Assembly: GCA_030220185.1 (NCBI GenBank)
Contig: JASPKZ010000419.1
Coordinates: forward strand, 3,925,501 to 3,989,500
Direction of reading: 5' to 3'
Length of the DNA: 64,000 bases
Origin: Diploptera punctata
Taxonomy: Eukaryota > Arthropoda > Insecta > Blattodea > Blaberidae
The position numbers and the translations under genes are program-made. The notes under the pieces were generated by a model, which was not told where the DNA came from, did not search any database, and saw only the letters and a program-made list of their open reading frames with translations. The stretch's first letter is position 1. Each line of letters opens with the position of its first letter. This document shows positions 21,340 to 32,392 of this stretch, piece after piece.

Positions 21340-21525
21340 AACATTTTTCATACCTCACCTCATATCCAGTATTCTAACTAGACCGATTTCGAAGCCTGGG
21401 AAGCTTCATCTTCAGTAAATTCTCGTTGACTGATGTTAAGTCGATCAGAAGAACCACTTCTTGCTCCCTCTGTTGGTGGACCGGTAAATAGAAGACTGGA
21501 TATGAGGTGAAGTATGAAATAATTT
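21340..21525 (-). mobile_element. Penelope-like terminus with hammerhead-like motif and inverted repeat
   Basis: On the minus strand (about 21376-21412) the order is CTGAAGA, T, GAAGC, a 7-base loop, GCTTC, GAAA, TCGGTC. This is the layout of a short-stem hammerhead ribozyme as reported for PLEs, with one extra base between CTGAAGA and the stem. The sequence ACTGGATATGAGGTGA occurs on the plus strand near 21495 and on the minus strand near 21360, so the motif lies between inverted copies. No coding sequence is attached. Confidence 0.55.
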
Positions 21526-21534
21526 AATTGTATA

Positions 21535-21864
21535 TTGCTTAATAAATGTAAATCGTGTAGGAACTGCCTAAACTCAGTGAATTCTTCAGTAATCCGAATT
21601 TATATGGTTTTGCTAGTTTACATAATATGTCTCTATTTTATTAAATATACTGTAAGTACGTTGCGAGAAAACAAAATTTCAGACATTAGAGCTATTTTTA
21701 AATCACTGCTTTCAGGTATTGTTGATTTGATTTCGCTCATTTTTAGAGAATGTATTTACCGTGTTATTTTAAAGGTACATAGTGACTCTAGTTGGAAGAA
21801 ATCGAAAATTGTGACCGCTGGAGCGTTTTTTACATTCTCGCAACAAGTGAACTCCTACACCTAA
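21535..21864 (+). other. Unrecognised 109-codon frame
   Basis: An open frame with a hydrophobic segment (MVLLVYIICLYFIKY) and no motif I recognise. It lies between transposon fragments and has no codon-usage signal I could judge, so it may be chance. Confidence 0.15.
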
Positions 21865-21976
21865 AATCCAGATTTTACTGGTAAACGAACTCGACCTTAC
21901 TTTTATTTTTAGTTGTCGAGATTGGTTTGAATAACAATAAATATTGCGGCTGCTATAGAGTTAACATACACACATA

Positions 21977-22881
21977 CAGTAAGACCTATAATTTATTTCA
22001 TTATGATTTTTGGTTCCTTTATTTGAGGGTTCATTATTCGCGGGTTAAAAAATTGCGACACAGTTTCTGTATTCGCGGCTAAAAATTCCTTTATTCGCGG
22101 ATCCAGTCGGTATATTAGAAGGTTTAGTGACCTTTATTAACCATCAGTTTTTTTAACTGCAGGCAGGTGCCAAGGCGGCTTTTACAGATAGTGATTCAAA
22201 CCAAATGGACAAATAAATATCGAAACAAAACAAACCTTATTGTCACAAACCCTCAAGTTCATTGTTAAAAGCGGTTGTATTTCACGTGCCGATATGTACT
22301 TTGATAAATTCCTTAATCGCCACGATCGGTATGTTATTGTTTCAACTTGTCATTCGTTGCAATAATTTTGATTGAATAACACGTGTCTCGTGTGCTTTGT
22401 TCCCAGTTTATAATGCCGAGTAATAGGTAAGAAAACATAGTACCGAAGACAAAAAAAAAATAGTGTGGCCGCTTAAATTAGAAATAGAAATGCTTGACCG
22501 TTTATACGCGTTGGCCAGTCGTTTACCTCTATGTCATGGTGTTCCAATGTTACTGAATCAAGAAATCCGAAGACAAAATAAGGAAGTCTATCGCAGAATT
22601 CACAGCTGAATATCAATCTTAATTGAAAGCCTTTTAAGAGCGGCAAGAAAAGAAAAACAATCCAAGTTCTTTAAGTCCTTGCCTAAACCTGAAAGTAATA
22701 ATTAATAGAAATTATTCAAAATATCTCATTGATTTATTTTATTTTGATATTTTTTATTTTATTCTGTAACCTTTCAACGTATCCCCTATATACACATACA
22801 AATAACTATTCCATATTCGCGGTTTCTGTATTCGCGGTTTATTTGCAGAACATATCCCCCGCGAATGAGGAGCTTTTACTG
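21977..22881. mobile_element. pogo/Tigger-like element, non-autonomous, TA TSD
   Basis: The left end reads CAGTAAGACC and the right end, reverse-complemented, CAGTAAAAGC, each flanked by TA (21975-21976 and 22882-22883). Both ends carry repeated TATTCGCGG words, typical of Tigger-type termini. The roughly 900-base interior has only short frames, so no transposase is encoded. It is probably an internally deleted or diverged copy. Confidence 0.75.
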
Positions 22882-22996
22882 TACTTAACGAAAACGTCCA
22901 ATCAAATTATACCGATTACCTTGTTTGTCGTAACTACACGTTTACAATACTTCAGCGTTGGGCAGTTGAAATCTTATTGAATGATTGGAAACAGTA

Positions 22997-24541
22997 CACT
23001 GCTCAAAACAATTAGAGGAACGCTTGTAATAAATTGAATAAGTCATTGTTTTTTAAAGCTGTGATGCTGAAAGTTGGACAAAATGTAAATTGAATTATTA
23101 ATATTATCATTGGATACAAATTTTAAAGATCCATGGCCTAAATACAGAGAAATTACCTCAAATAACAAATATAGAGATTTTTTTTTATTTTGGAAGGCAC
23201 TGGCCACTTCTAATTGGTAAGCTTCCTGATGTTGCTATAGTGACGAATGTTGATTATTGCCTTGTTTATTGAAGTCTCTGACAAAATGAGGCATTTAAAT
23301 GAGTTTGAAGTGTATCATGCTCTACATCTTTTACGACAAGGTCAATCTCTGCGACAAGTGGCTAGAGAGCTTGGCGTTTCTCCTTCCGTGGTGTCCAGGT
23401 TGCGCACCAGGCACAGAGAGACAGGTCACTATTGTAGAAGACGTGGCCAGGGCCGTAAATTTAAAACAAGCCCCCAGGATGACAGATACGTTGTTCTTTC
23501 TGCTCTTCGACAGCGTACAAAAAGTGCAAAGGACCTGCAGAATGACTTTCATATGGCTTCCGGAATCCGGGTTTCAGACCAAACCATAAGGAACAGATTA
23601 AGGAAAGAGAATATTCGTCCAAAAAGGCCCGTTAAAAACCACGCTTAACAAATGGGCATATGGCAGCAAGACGTACGTATGCTGAAAACCATGGTGATTG
23701 GAACCTGAACCAGTGGGAGTCTGTGCTCTTCTCGGACGAATCCAGGTATTGTCTTACACGTTGTGAATGGTCGATTGAGGGTGTGGGGACGGCCAGGAGA
23801 AAGATTTTCTGCATAGGCTGTACAGGAAATTGATAGATTCGGAGGAGGTTCCATAATGGTTTGGGCCGGAGTTATGTACAACAATCGTACGGACCTTGTA
23901 CTTGTTCCCCAGCAACTGACTGCTGTCCGGTATATCGAGCACGTTCTGGAAGAGCATGTAGTACCTGCTGCAATTGGAGTAGGCCCTGGATTTCTGTTTA
24001 TGCAGAATAATGCCAGGACACATTCTGCGGCTGTCACTAGGGATTTCCTGAGGAGGAATGAAATTGAGGTAATGGAGTGGCCAGCGGTCAGCCCAGACCT
24101 CAACCCTATTGAACACTTGTGGGATCTTCTAGAAAGGAAAGTCAGGAACCGAAATCAAGCTCCACAAACTCTGCAGCAACTTGGGGATCTCTGAAGGAGG
24201 AATGGGAGAATATCCCGCAAGAGGAAATCCAGAATCTTATTGGGAGCATGCCACGAAGGTGCCAAACTGTCATCGAAAGTCGTGGAGGCCATACACGATA
24301 CTAACTCTATATAACGAGTGTTTAACTTTGAAAAATAAGCACAAGATTCAATTGCTTACATAGCGGACTTATTTGAAAAGTTAATTGTCAGCGTTATTCA
24401 TTTGTTTTTACTGACATGAGTAATAAATAAATAAATAAAATGCCACAAATAATGTACTGTATTAATTTCATGTTTGTACCTTTAACCAATGAAAAAATAT
24501 TAGCATATTTCATAGTGTTCCTCTAATTGTTTTGAGCAGTG
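22997..24541 (+). mobile_element. Tc1-like element, complete ends, dead transposase
   Basis: The 1,545-base element is bounded by terminal inverted repeats that start CACTGCTCAAAACAATTAG and match for about 25 bases. TA flanks both ends (22995-22996 and 24542-24543). It encodes a single plus-strand Tc1-type transposase, broken by a frameshift and by loss of a catalytic residue. Its ends are intact, so it could in principle be moved by a related transposase. Confidence 0.95.
23286..24194 (+). pseudogene. Tc1-family transposase (DD34E), inactivated
   Basis: The N-terminus begins MRHLNEFEVYHALHLLRQG with paired helix-turn-helix regions (LRQVARELGVSPSVVSRL; VSDQTIRNRL). A one-base deletion near 23645 breaks the frame before the catalytic core, which then reads WESVLFSDESRYCL (first Asp at 23735-23737). 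A second frame change follows near 23800. The next block is GGSIMVWAGVM and FMQNNARTHSA. There the second catalytic Asp (usual QDNAR) is Asn, codon AAT at 24006-24008. SPDLNPIEHLWD supplies the Glu at 24111-24113, 34 residues further on. Total length fits a normal transposase of about 340 residues. With a frameshift and a D-to-N change it should be inactive. Confidence 0.93.
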
Positions 24542-24755
24542 TATTTTCTTTATATCACAATGATGGGATGCGGTAACAAACTAGCTTTCTATCAGTTACA
24601 ATATAAATAAATACTACTATAGTTGTTTAGTGTAACGTGGCAATACTAGATCTTTTTAACACAAATATGCTATTCTTAGACAGTCAACTTGAATATTTTT
24701 GTATCTTTTCAGTGAAGTATTTTAAAAGTGAATTAATGAGAGCTTTAATAAGGAG

Positions 24756-25198
24756 GATCTTACTTTAAGGGAGGAAAGAAGATTACGAGTATTTGAGAAT
24801 AAAGTTCTTAGCAAAATTTTTGGACCAAAGACAAATGAACAGACAGGTGAATGAAGGAAAATACATAGGCCTACTAGTGAGCTACATTATATGTATACGA
24901 AGCCAGATATAATAAGAACAGTTAAGTATCGTAGGCTGAAACGGGCAGGACATGTGACACGTATGGGGGATGAAAGAGGTGTATGTAAACTTTTGGTAGG
25001 AAAACCAGGGGGAAAACGCCCAGTTGATAGACCGGGAATGAGGTGGAAGAATAACATTATTCTTGATTTGAGGGAAGTAGATTATACAGGTGATGATTGG
25101 AAAACATTAGCTCAGGATAGGGATGTATGGAGAGCTTATGTCCGCGTGGCCATGAACCTAAGGGTTCGACAGAGTCAGTGAGTTAGATAGTTAGCTGG
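24756..25198 (+). mobile_element. LINE family A, 5'-truncated, exact 12-bp TSD
   Basis: It carries LTLREERRLRVFENKVL, then TKPDIIRTVKYRRLKRAGHV, VGKPGGKRP, RPGMRWKNNIILDLREVDY and DVWRAYVRVAMNLR, followed by a degenerate tail. The sequence tttaataaggag is found at 24744-24755 and 25199-25210, an exact 12-bp TSD. A stop near 24855 separates the two frames. Confidence 0.93.
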
Positions 25199-25210
25199 TT
25201 TAATAAGGAG

Positions 25211-25535
25211 ATATAAATAAAAACAGTAACTAGGCAAACACGTTTCGTTTACATCGGATAACTATTCTTAAGACGGATACATCTGACTCTGCAGTTGAAG
25301 CCTTCTAAATACATAAGCTCTATAGGTTTGATAACGCTTAACGCAAGCAAATTGAGTCTACTAAATTATTCAATTGAATTAGCGTATATCTATTCTACGC
25401 CTTGACGTTTAAAGGTTTTACATTTTTAAGTGTGCGCTTACAGTTACGTCCAGATCTAAGTGCTACACAGCGTAGATAACAGGATAAACAATAAAGAGGT
25501 AGAATATAATCAGAGAGGATTCAATTTATATACAT
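25211..25535. other. No gene recognised
   Basis: Intervening sequence between LINE A and SINE S1 with nothing assignable. Confidence 0.5.
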
Positions 25536-25821
25536 ATAGTCCACCACTTGGTTTCGAGGTAGCGTGCTGCCTTGTCACGCAGCGGGCCCGGAATCGATCC
25601 TCGGTCGGGGCAGTTTTTCTGGGCGAGGTTTTTATCGGGGTTTTTCCTCACCTGTAAGACAAATGTCAGGAAAACTTTAAGACCCAAATGGTCACCGGTG
25701 TGGAAAGCAACGGGAAGCTACCACACCTACAATTTCCTAATAAAGCTGCAATCATAGCATGACAATGCTATGATTGCAATTAAGGACCTGCCTTCGGGCA
25801 GAATTACTATGGATGGATATG

Positions 25822-25822
<1 letters not shown>
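25536..25822 (+). mobile_element. SINE S1
   Basis: A tRNA-derived SINE. The 5' tRNA-like head (GGTAGCGTGCTGCC..GGAATCGATCC, B box slightly mutated) is followed by a core with CGGGGTTTTTCCTCACC and TGTAAGACAAATGTCAGG. The 3' part has GGTGTGGAAAGCAACGGGAA and CTGCCTTCGGGCAGAATTAC, then a GGAT tail. The internal CATCATC stretch present at 45472 and 49361 is missing here. Confidence 0.85.

Positions 25823-25908
<86 letters not shown>
25823..25908. repeat. (TA)n(GA)n compound microsatellite
   Basis: A TA/TG run followed by an AG run of about 30 bases, directly after the SINE tail, from which it may have grown. Confidence 0.95.
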
Positions 25909-26089
25909 GTTTAATAAACAACGATCATTATTTTTACAGCTATAATTTAACGCGCATAAATTTAGTTTTACGATAGTTATAAGCTTAATGCGGTATGTAC
26001 AGATGGTACATGTTTCAAGGTCATCCCTCCCGGTTCCTGCCTGTAAGTGGTGGATACGTCGAGACATGTTGAATACCGTCTACGGCTAT

Positions 26090-26330
26090 AATGGAGGTAA
26101 TGCACAACAGGATATATGCCGCTTTGATATTCTGCTTTAATCTCAACACATATTCAGCTGAGCACTATGCAATGTTACAGGAGACCTATGGAGAGTTAGT
26201 TCTACCCCAGCGCACAGCTCGGATATGGTATAATGTGTTTAATGCGCGGAAACAATCAACTTCAAAAGATGGCGGACTCTGTGCTCCAGTTACTGTCAAA
26301 ACATTAAAACCGCTGCTGTCATATTGAAAG
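26090..26330 (+). pseudogene. Possible mariner-type HTH relic
   Basis: The frame reads FCFNLNTYSAEHYAMLQETY, GELVLPQRTARIWYNVF and KQSTSKDGG. The spacing resembles the N-terminal helix-turn-helix of mariner/SETMAR transposases (F..KLG.SA.E...ML..AYG...LS...V..WF..F..G..S..D). No catalytic domain or terminal repeats were found, so this is tentative. Confidence 0.35.
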
Positions 26331-27190
26331 AGGATTGATGAATAACTTTTAGATGACTTTTTGAAATGTTCACAATGTGCCATCCACGTTGGTGACAGAA
26401 TAATGTCACGTGATACATGTTTGTGTGCGGTGAATTCCAAGATATCTGATTCCCGAGCAATAGGACATTCGAGTGCAGTTTTGCATGTAGTTGAAGATGA
26501 TGGAACAGAAAGATACAAGTTTATTTCAAATGTAAACACTGCTGATGAAACTTAGCTACATCATTTCGATCGTGAGACTAAATAGCAAAGCTCTTTCTGG
26601 AAATGACCTTAATCAACAATCCCTAAGAAACAAAAGTGGTTTCTTCTACTGGAAATGTTATGGTCATCTCATTTCTTATATTAATTGAATTGTTTACCAG
26701 CATATCGTATCTGCACACACAACAGTAAGTGGGCAGTACTATGCACATGTACCTATAACTCTGTAAAGCCACATTTTCGTACAACCAGTTGACCAGTTGG
26801 ATGATGCACCACGATAATGAGAGGCCGAATAGGCCTATCGCAAATATAGTTGCTCAATATCTTACAAAAATCAGGATGAAGTGTGTCCCTTAGTTTTCCT
26901 ACAGTCCGGATGTATTTCCGTGTTTCATTTCTTAATTCCCTATCCTAAAGAAATTACTTCCCGGGAGGGACTTTCCATTTTCAGAAGTAGTAATGAATTG
27001 CTGCGAAAGCCGTATTTCCAATATGTATTTCCAGACTGCATAAATGCTAAGACAAGTACATTGCATTCAAAGAAGATTACTTTGGGAAAATAATCACAAA
27101 TCTGAATATGAATAAAGATATGTTGTCCTAATACAGTTTATTAGCTTAATAAATGTTAAATAATTTAAGAGAAGATATAATTCGTGAAAT
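26331..27190. other. No gene recognised
   Basis: A frame at 26361-26555 (KCSQCAIHVGDRIMSRD) follows the possible mariner relic but has no motif I recognise. The rest is AT-rich and unassigned. Confidence 0.4.
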
Positions 27191-27194
27191 TATA

Positions 27195-27838
27195 GGGACT
27201 ATTTAACTCATGTTGCAAATGGTAGTCAATGACCAATCACGTTTCAATGAATTCCGTTTTACACCAATGAGAGTCGTGTTTCACCTCGCTCTTTATTGAT
27301 TTCTCTTTATCAGCTCCTGCTTTTGTGATAAAGAAAGCTCCTCCTTTTTTAATATTCTCAACAGGTTAGACCATTATTTTTCTCCAACAAATACATTGAA
27401 TATAGCAAATAATGAATAGATTCAGTGATTTTACTGACTTGTTTATTCAAAATATAAATGATTAACCTATAATGTTGATTATAATAGTTTGATGTGTTTC
27501 ATAATTTCTCCACTAGAGTGCATTCTTAAAATATTGCGATCCTATTTGGCAGTAAATAATATTATCGAGTTGCAGTGAATATATATAACCTCACATTTCT
27601 AATTTGTTTTCAAACATCGCCGTTTATATTAACTATATAAATATTTTAAAACACCGGTAACTATATTCAAATAATTATTTTTTAGTAAATAGCTTAATTT
27701 TATTCGTTAAATAGTGCCAACAAATGCCACTCTTGATTTCCAAATTCTCTAGATAAATTCACTCGTCACTTCGTGAGTAGTGAATTTATCGATAATTTGG
27801 AAATCACTCGTGGCATTACTTATGAATTTTAGCCAGGT
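27195..27838 (-). repeat. Family R repeat, copy 1, with terminal hairpin
   Basis: One end is ACTATTTAACTCAT and the other a hairpin at about 27725-27825, in which GCCACTCTTGATTTCCAAATT faces its complement AATTTGGAAATCACTCGTGGC around a TTCACTCGTCACTTCGTGAG loop region. Copies with the same internal landmarks (GACCAATCAC, TTTCACCTCGCTC, AAACATCGCCGTTTA) occur at 32393, 43656 and 51681. No protein is encoded. Class unknown; it behaves as a mobile repeat because copy 3 lies inside a LINE. Confidence 0.8.
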
Positions 27839-27994
27839 ATAAAGATATAAATTATGGAGTTCCTCGGTCTACAGCTTCATTCATTCTCATCCCTTAAGGA
27901 ACTGAATATTTATCTTAACGCAACTGATATAAGGAATTATGAAGATGGATACGTAGCACTTTATTTAACGACAATCTTAACAGCTAAAGCAAAC

Positions 27995-28385
27995 AGAGTC
28001 GCAGTTCAAATCTTGGCGTAAAATTGCCAAAATATATTTTTTTTTCAACGGCCTCTTATTTCAAGTCTGAGGTTTCATTACTTGTCGTAAATCTAAGGAA
28101 CGGGATCTACACTTTGCTTGCCTTCCGAAGGAAGTCATGTTCAAGATTTTTCCCCCTGTGAAAGTCTATCGATCGGGATTGAATTCACTAACCTGGGAGG
28201 CGAAAGTGGTAACCATCTGCAGTAATTAAATTATTAAATAATGTCTAATGATTAAATTGACTGTGGTAATGAAATTCCAAGCTGCATTTGCCAAGACAAC
28301 TGAAGAAAACCACACATAAATAAATCTCGGCATTGGGAATTGAACTAGGGATCTTTAGATTATGACTTTAAATTCTACCTATTCA
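27995..28385. other. Three degenerate tRNA-like / SINE-like fragments
   Basis: The B-box-like sequences are AGTTCAAATCT near 27997 (plus), GGGATTGAATTC near 28176 (minus) and GGGAATTGAACTAGGGATC near 28337 (minus). The last continues into GGTAATGAAATTCCAAGC, which also appears in the S5 copy at 42365. They are old and their ends cannot be placed. Confidence 0.4.
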
Positions 28386-30076
28386 ATCGGTTCAAAAACA
28401 TTGGTAGGCTGATGAATGGTTGATATAATGTACTCGCACTTCAATTACTCGCTTCTTAAATTCACTTTTATTTGCTGAATGTTTTTGTTTGTATTTACCG
28501 CACAAGTTGAAAAACCTCTAATAATGATGTATGCAATGTAATAGTTCAACTTTTATTTATAGGTGTGCTAATGGTCTATATTGATAACTTCTGCTCTCTT
28601 GTGTGAATTCCTTAAACTTCAACCTTGACCACCGATGTTCTGTAGATAAAGCAGTAAGCTGTACTACCATCAAAATGTCTAATTTCTGTTGATATTGAAA
28701 TTCGATAAAACACAATAAAATATAAGTATAACAATTGTACATTAGAAATAATATCAATAAATTAATTATAAGGAATATAATCTAAAATTATTTTAAACAT
28801 ATCGAAATTAAAAACATAAAAATGTTCAATTGGTGGTCTCTGGACATGTGGTTCGAACGTTATTGCCAAGGTAAATTTGTTTTAAGGTGGGTAATTTGGA
28901 GGAAGGGCAGTATGTACATTTTAAAATCGTGAATTCCTTGTGACGGAGGTAGGTTGCATGTTTAGAGGACTGACTAGCGAATTTCAATTTTTTGTTGTTA
29001 TCATCTGATTATTTTGAAAATTTAGCATTATGTGCTTATAGAAGTGTTTCTCTGAAGTTTGATGTTTATAAGTAGATTATTTTCAGAATTGTGATTTTTT
29101 ATATCTATTTGTTAATATTTTCTAAAAAATGCTCCTTACGATTTATTTTTAAATACTCTTTCATGAAATTTGAGATTCAGAGTCTTCATGATTCCACTAA
29201 ACATATTTGCTATGCAAAAAGATCATAAAGGGAGGATATAGCTTTTTTTTTAATTATTTTTTATCCACTCTCATGCATTTGCATCTCAATTTAAAAGAAT
29301 ACATGTGTCTTAGAATATTAACTGCATAGCAAATTTCAATTAGCATATATTGGGGAGTTTAAACACAAAATTTCATTTTGATAGCAAAAAAATTACATCG
29401 TAAGGAACATTTTAAGTTTTGGAAAACATACAAAAATGGAAACGGAAAAAAAACACATACAATTTAAGTAGTAACCCTGACCACACATGCAGGGGTATTT
29501 ATACTCTTACGTCACGAACATAATTTTGCTCATACAATAAAACATTTACCCGAAAATGTTCCTAAAGAATCATAGTTATTAAAAAGAAAATAAAAAATGT
29601 ATTTTTTTGCCATTTTGTCAACTTTTCGCCATTTGGTGCCCTTAAAAGAGGGTTTAATCCCACGTGTGGAGGTTACTTCATTCCCTGCATTTAGTCTAGT
29701 ACATGAAATATGTGATGTAACCTTAAAAACTAGGACGGATGGGAACTTCACCTAACAATAATTTATAAGTGCTGTAACCAGATTCATTCTGAAATCAAAC
29801 AATTAATGTATTCAGAAAATTTGATATTTTTGTATAAAACTAAATACTAATAAAATTCATAATACATTTGGTTAAATATTACTATATTATAATATTACAA
29901 AATTGAGTATGCGTACCTGGTAGTTCTCCTCTACTGATAACATTTTTTAAACACTGTAGCCATATAACCTTCTGCTGAGGAAACAACCGGTTCCGAAAAT
30001 CCTACAATATTTTTTAAAAAATCATCAGATCAGAAGTCTGCACTTATAAGTATCTCAATTTTTAATGTTATATTAT
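28386..30076. other. Long AT-rich stretch, no gene recognised
   Basis: Only short frames occur. No RNA gene or clear repeat family was found. Confidence 0.5.
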
Positions 30077-30551
30077 TTCTACCAGTTATATTATATGGGT
30101 GCGAAACATGGACTCTTACTTTAAGGGAGGAAAGGAGATTACAAGTATTTGAGAATAAAGTGCTTAGGAAAATGTTTGGACCAAAGAGAGATGAACAGGC
30201 AGGTGAATGGAGAAGACTCCATAACGATGAACTACATGGTCTTTATGGGAAACCAGATATAATAAGAACAGTTAAGTCTCGTAGACCCCGATGGGCAGGA
30301 CATGTTGCAGGTATGGGGAATGAAAGACTTGCATGGAAGCTTCTTGTAGGAAAGCCAGAGGGAAAACGCCCAGTTGGTAGACCAAGAATGAGATGGGAGA
30401 ATAACATTAACTATGATTTGAGGGAAGTAGATTATACAGGGAATGATTGGAAAGCATTAGCTCAGGATAGGGATGTATGGAGAGCTTATGTCCACGCGGC
30501 CATGAACCTACGGGTTCGTTAGTGCCAGTGAGTAAGTAAGTAAGTAAGTAT
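30077..30551 (+). mobile_element. LINE family A, cleanest C-terminal copy
   Basis: The 120-codon frame 30160-30522 runs unbroken from MLRKMFGPKRDEQAGEW through LHGLYGKPDIIRTVKSRRPR, AGHVAGMGNERLAWKLLVG and RPRMRWENNINYDLREVDY to MNLRVR, and ends with an AGTA tail. Just upstream are VILYGCETWTL-like codons from about 30085. As it is uninterrupted it serves as the reference for the split copy at 6351-10923. No exact TSD was confirmed. Confidence 0.9.
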
Positions 30552-31029
30552 ATTTATTTCGTATAATCCCAGAAAATTATCTTCTTTTAGACAGTGAAGA
30601 TTAAAAGTCTCCAAAGCATTAAAATAATAATTATTATTAATGTTTTTTAGTTATTCGCACACTTGTTTAATACCTACACGTTAATTTTTAATTACAAATT
30701 TGATTTTGGAAGATATAAAAAATAAGATGAAATAAGAAAAAAAATCTGCAAAGAATCTTCATTGAAACAGTATAATATATATAATAACCGAACCTCGCTA
30801 ATTTATTAGTGTTCAAACCCAGTTTTCCTACCCCTATTTACTCTTGAATTCTCTATGCAAACGAACATATTATTATTACTATTTTTTTTTGTTGCTCCAC
30901 AGGTTAGACCTGTGAAGAATATAGTGGATATAATATATTATTATTGAACTAAGTTTATGAAGTAAATAAATGGTAACATTAATAAATGAGCAATTTTGGA
31001 GTATGGTTAAAATTACCTACACATCTATT
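30552..31029. other. No gene recognised
   Basis: AT-rich, unassigned. Confidence 0.5.
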
Positions 31030-31803
31030 GTGGCATAATTAATATAGTTGATGTACTTTTATGTTTAGTTGAATACGTATAAGGGAAAATAAATTATAAA
31101 TTTATATTTTTTAGATACCCCGTGCTGATTACCCGGCGTTGCCCGGAAATTTACTTATCCCGATCTTCTTGGCATAAATGAGCTGAAAAACAAGAATTAA
31201 TATGCTTCTTATGATTAGTTGAATAAGTAAGATGAAAAATACTGATAAATGTATATGGTAATTATTTTAAGATTCCCCGTACTGATTACCCGTTGTTGCT
31301 CGGGAATCTACTTATTTCGATTATCTTGGCATAAATGAGCTAAAAGACAAAATTCGTTATTGTGACTTATCTGTAAAAGAATACCCGCCATGTGCTGCTA
31401 TGCTTGCACAGAAATCTACTTAGACCTACTTGTCTCGATCTTCTTGGTATCAATGAAATACAAAACTGGTTATTGTGAGTTATCCATAAAAGATGAACAT
31501 ATTCTGTCGCGGACTATTTTGTAGAGCCTTTTGAAATATTCAATTCTGTGTACATTAATTTTGTGTATTTGTTATGGTTTAGGCAGCGTAAGCCATTTAA
31601 GCGTCCAAAAAGCTACTTTTTTCACGTTTTCCACTACAAAGGGCGATTTTTAAGGGTGTAGGAATTAAGTATCACAACTCTCTTATAGCCTATGTTCATC
31701 CCGGCAATCTCCTGAACACTTTACAAAAACTTCATCAAAATCGGATCAACGATTTGGCCGCGCATAAAGTACGAACAAACAAACATTCATATTTAAATAT
31801 TAG
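31030..31803 (+). repeat. Family T repeat (CCCGGCGT type)
   Basis: Tandem-like blocks repeat the phrases CCCCGT(A/G)CTGATTACCCG, TCTTGGCATAAATGAGCT and TTATTGTGA-TTATC three times. The repeat ends in AAAATCGGATCAACGATTTGG and GAACAAACAAACATTCATAT. Related copies are at 35684 (plus) and 42690-43137 (minus), where the 5' end reads ACTAGCAAGTACCCGGCGTA. Repeats of this style are common in insects. I cannot place the class with certainty. Confidence 0.65.
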
Positions 31804-31814
31804 ATATCATGAGT

Positions 31815-32161
31815 GGGTTTTAAGGGACAGTGACGCTTATATAACCTCCCTTACCCAATTCTCATCCTCACCTTCTCGTGGTATAACCCGTTTTCACAAA
31901 CGAGGCTCTGAGGACCGAATTACGGCGGTATAACTGTTCCATCGAGTACTGAGTAAATGCGGTATCCTAAAGTCTGTCCAGAGACTAAAAGATAGCAGCT
32001 CTTCCACTGAAATACTTAGCGTCGGGATAGTATCACGTCCTAAGGAATCTCAACTTTACTTGCAAGTCCCAACACGAAGAAATCCAAAAGTAATTTGGAT
32101 GGTGTTTCTCTTGAGGCCAACAAATGGCCTAAATTCATGAATGTTCTATGATAATGATGGC
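31815..32161 (+). mobile_element. Retroposed composite with LINE C 3' tail and 11-bp TSD
   Basis: The last roughly 65 bases (GGATGGTGTTTCTCTTGAGG through GGCCTAAATTC to a GAT-type tail) match the 3' end of LINE C at 7891-7965. The preceding 280 bases do not resemble LINE C. The sequence atatcatgagt at 31804-31814 and 32162-32172 is an exact 11-bp TSD. This is the structure expected of a SINE or chimeric retrocopy that borrows a LINE 3' tail. The 5' body is not identified and no clear A and B boxes were found. Confidence 0.7.
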
Positions 32162-32392
32162 ATATCATGAGTATTTAGAGACCTGACGATTATGTCCATG
32201 TATTTAATATACAGGGTATAACAGAAACTCACCGACAAAATGATCGGGATGATAAGGCCATGCAGAGAGGATAATTTTTTGTGAAGGAACATATCGTCGC
32301 AAACACGTCGTTTATGAGTTATGCGCAGATGAAGGTGTTCACCTGTAAGAGTCGGAATTGAATGCAACTAACTGAACACGTATCATTATATT

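Noticed and set aside
22729..22980. 83-codon frame with a hydrophobic start, like a signal peptide
   Set aside because: It runs through the right end of the Tigger-like element and its TSD, so it is not a separate gene.
26186..26539. 117-codon minus-strand frame
   Set aside because: No motif, and the opposite strand carries the possible mariner HTH remnant; treated as a shadow.
29960..30010. CTGAGGA..GGTTCC-GAAAA resembling another hammerhead-like motif
   Set aside because: The only good stem (GGAA/TTCC) uses bases that must stay unpaired in the core, so the fold does not work. No PLE context was seen.
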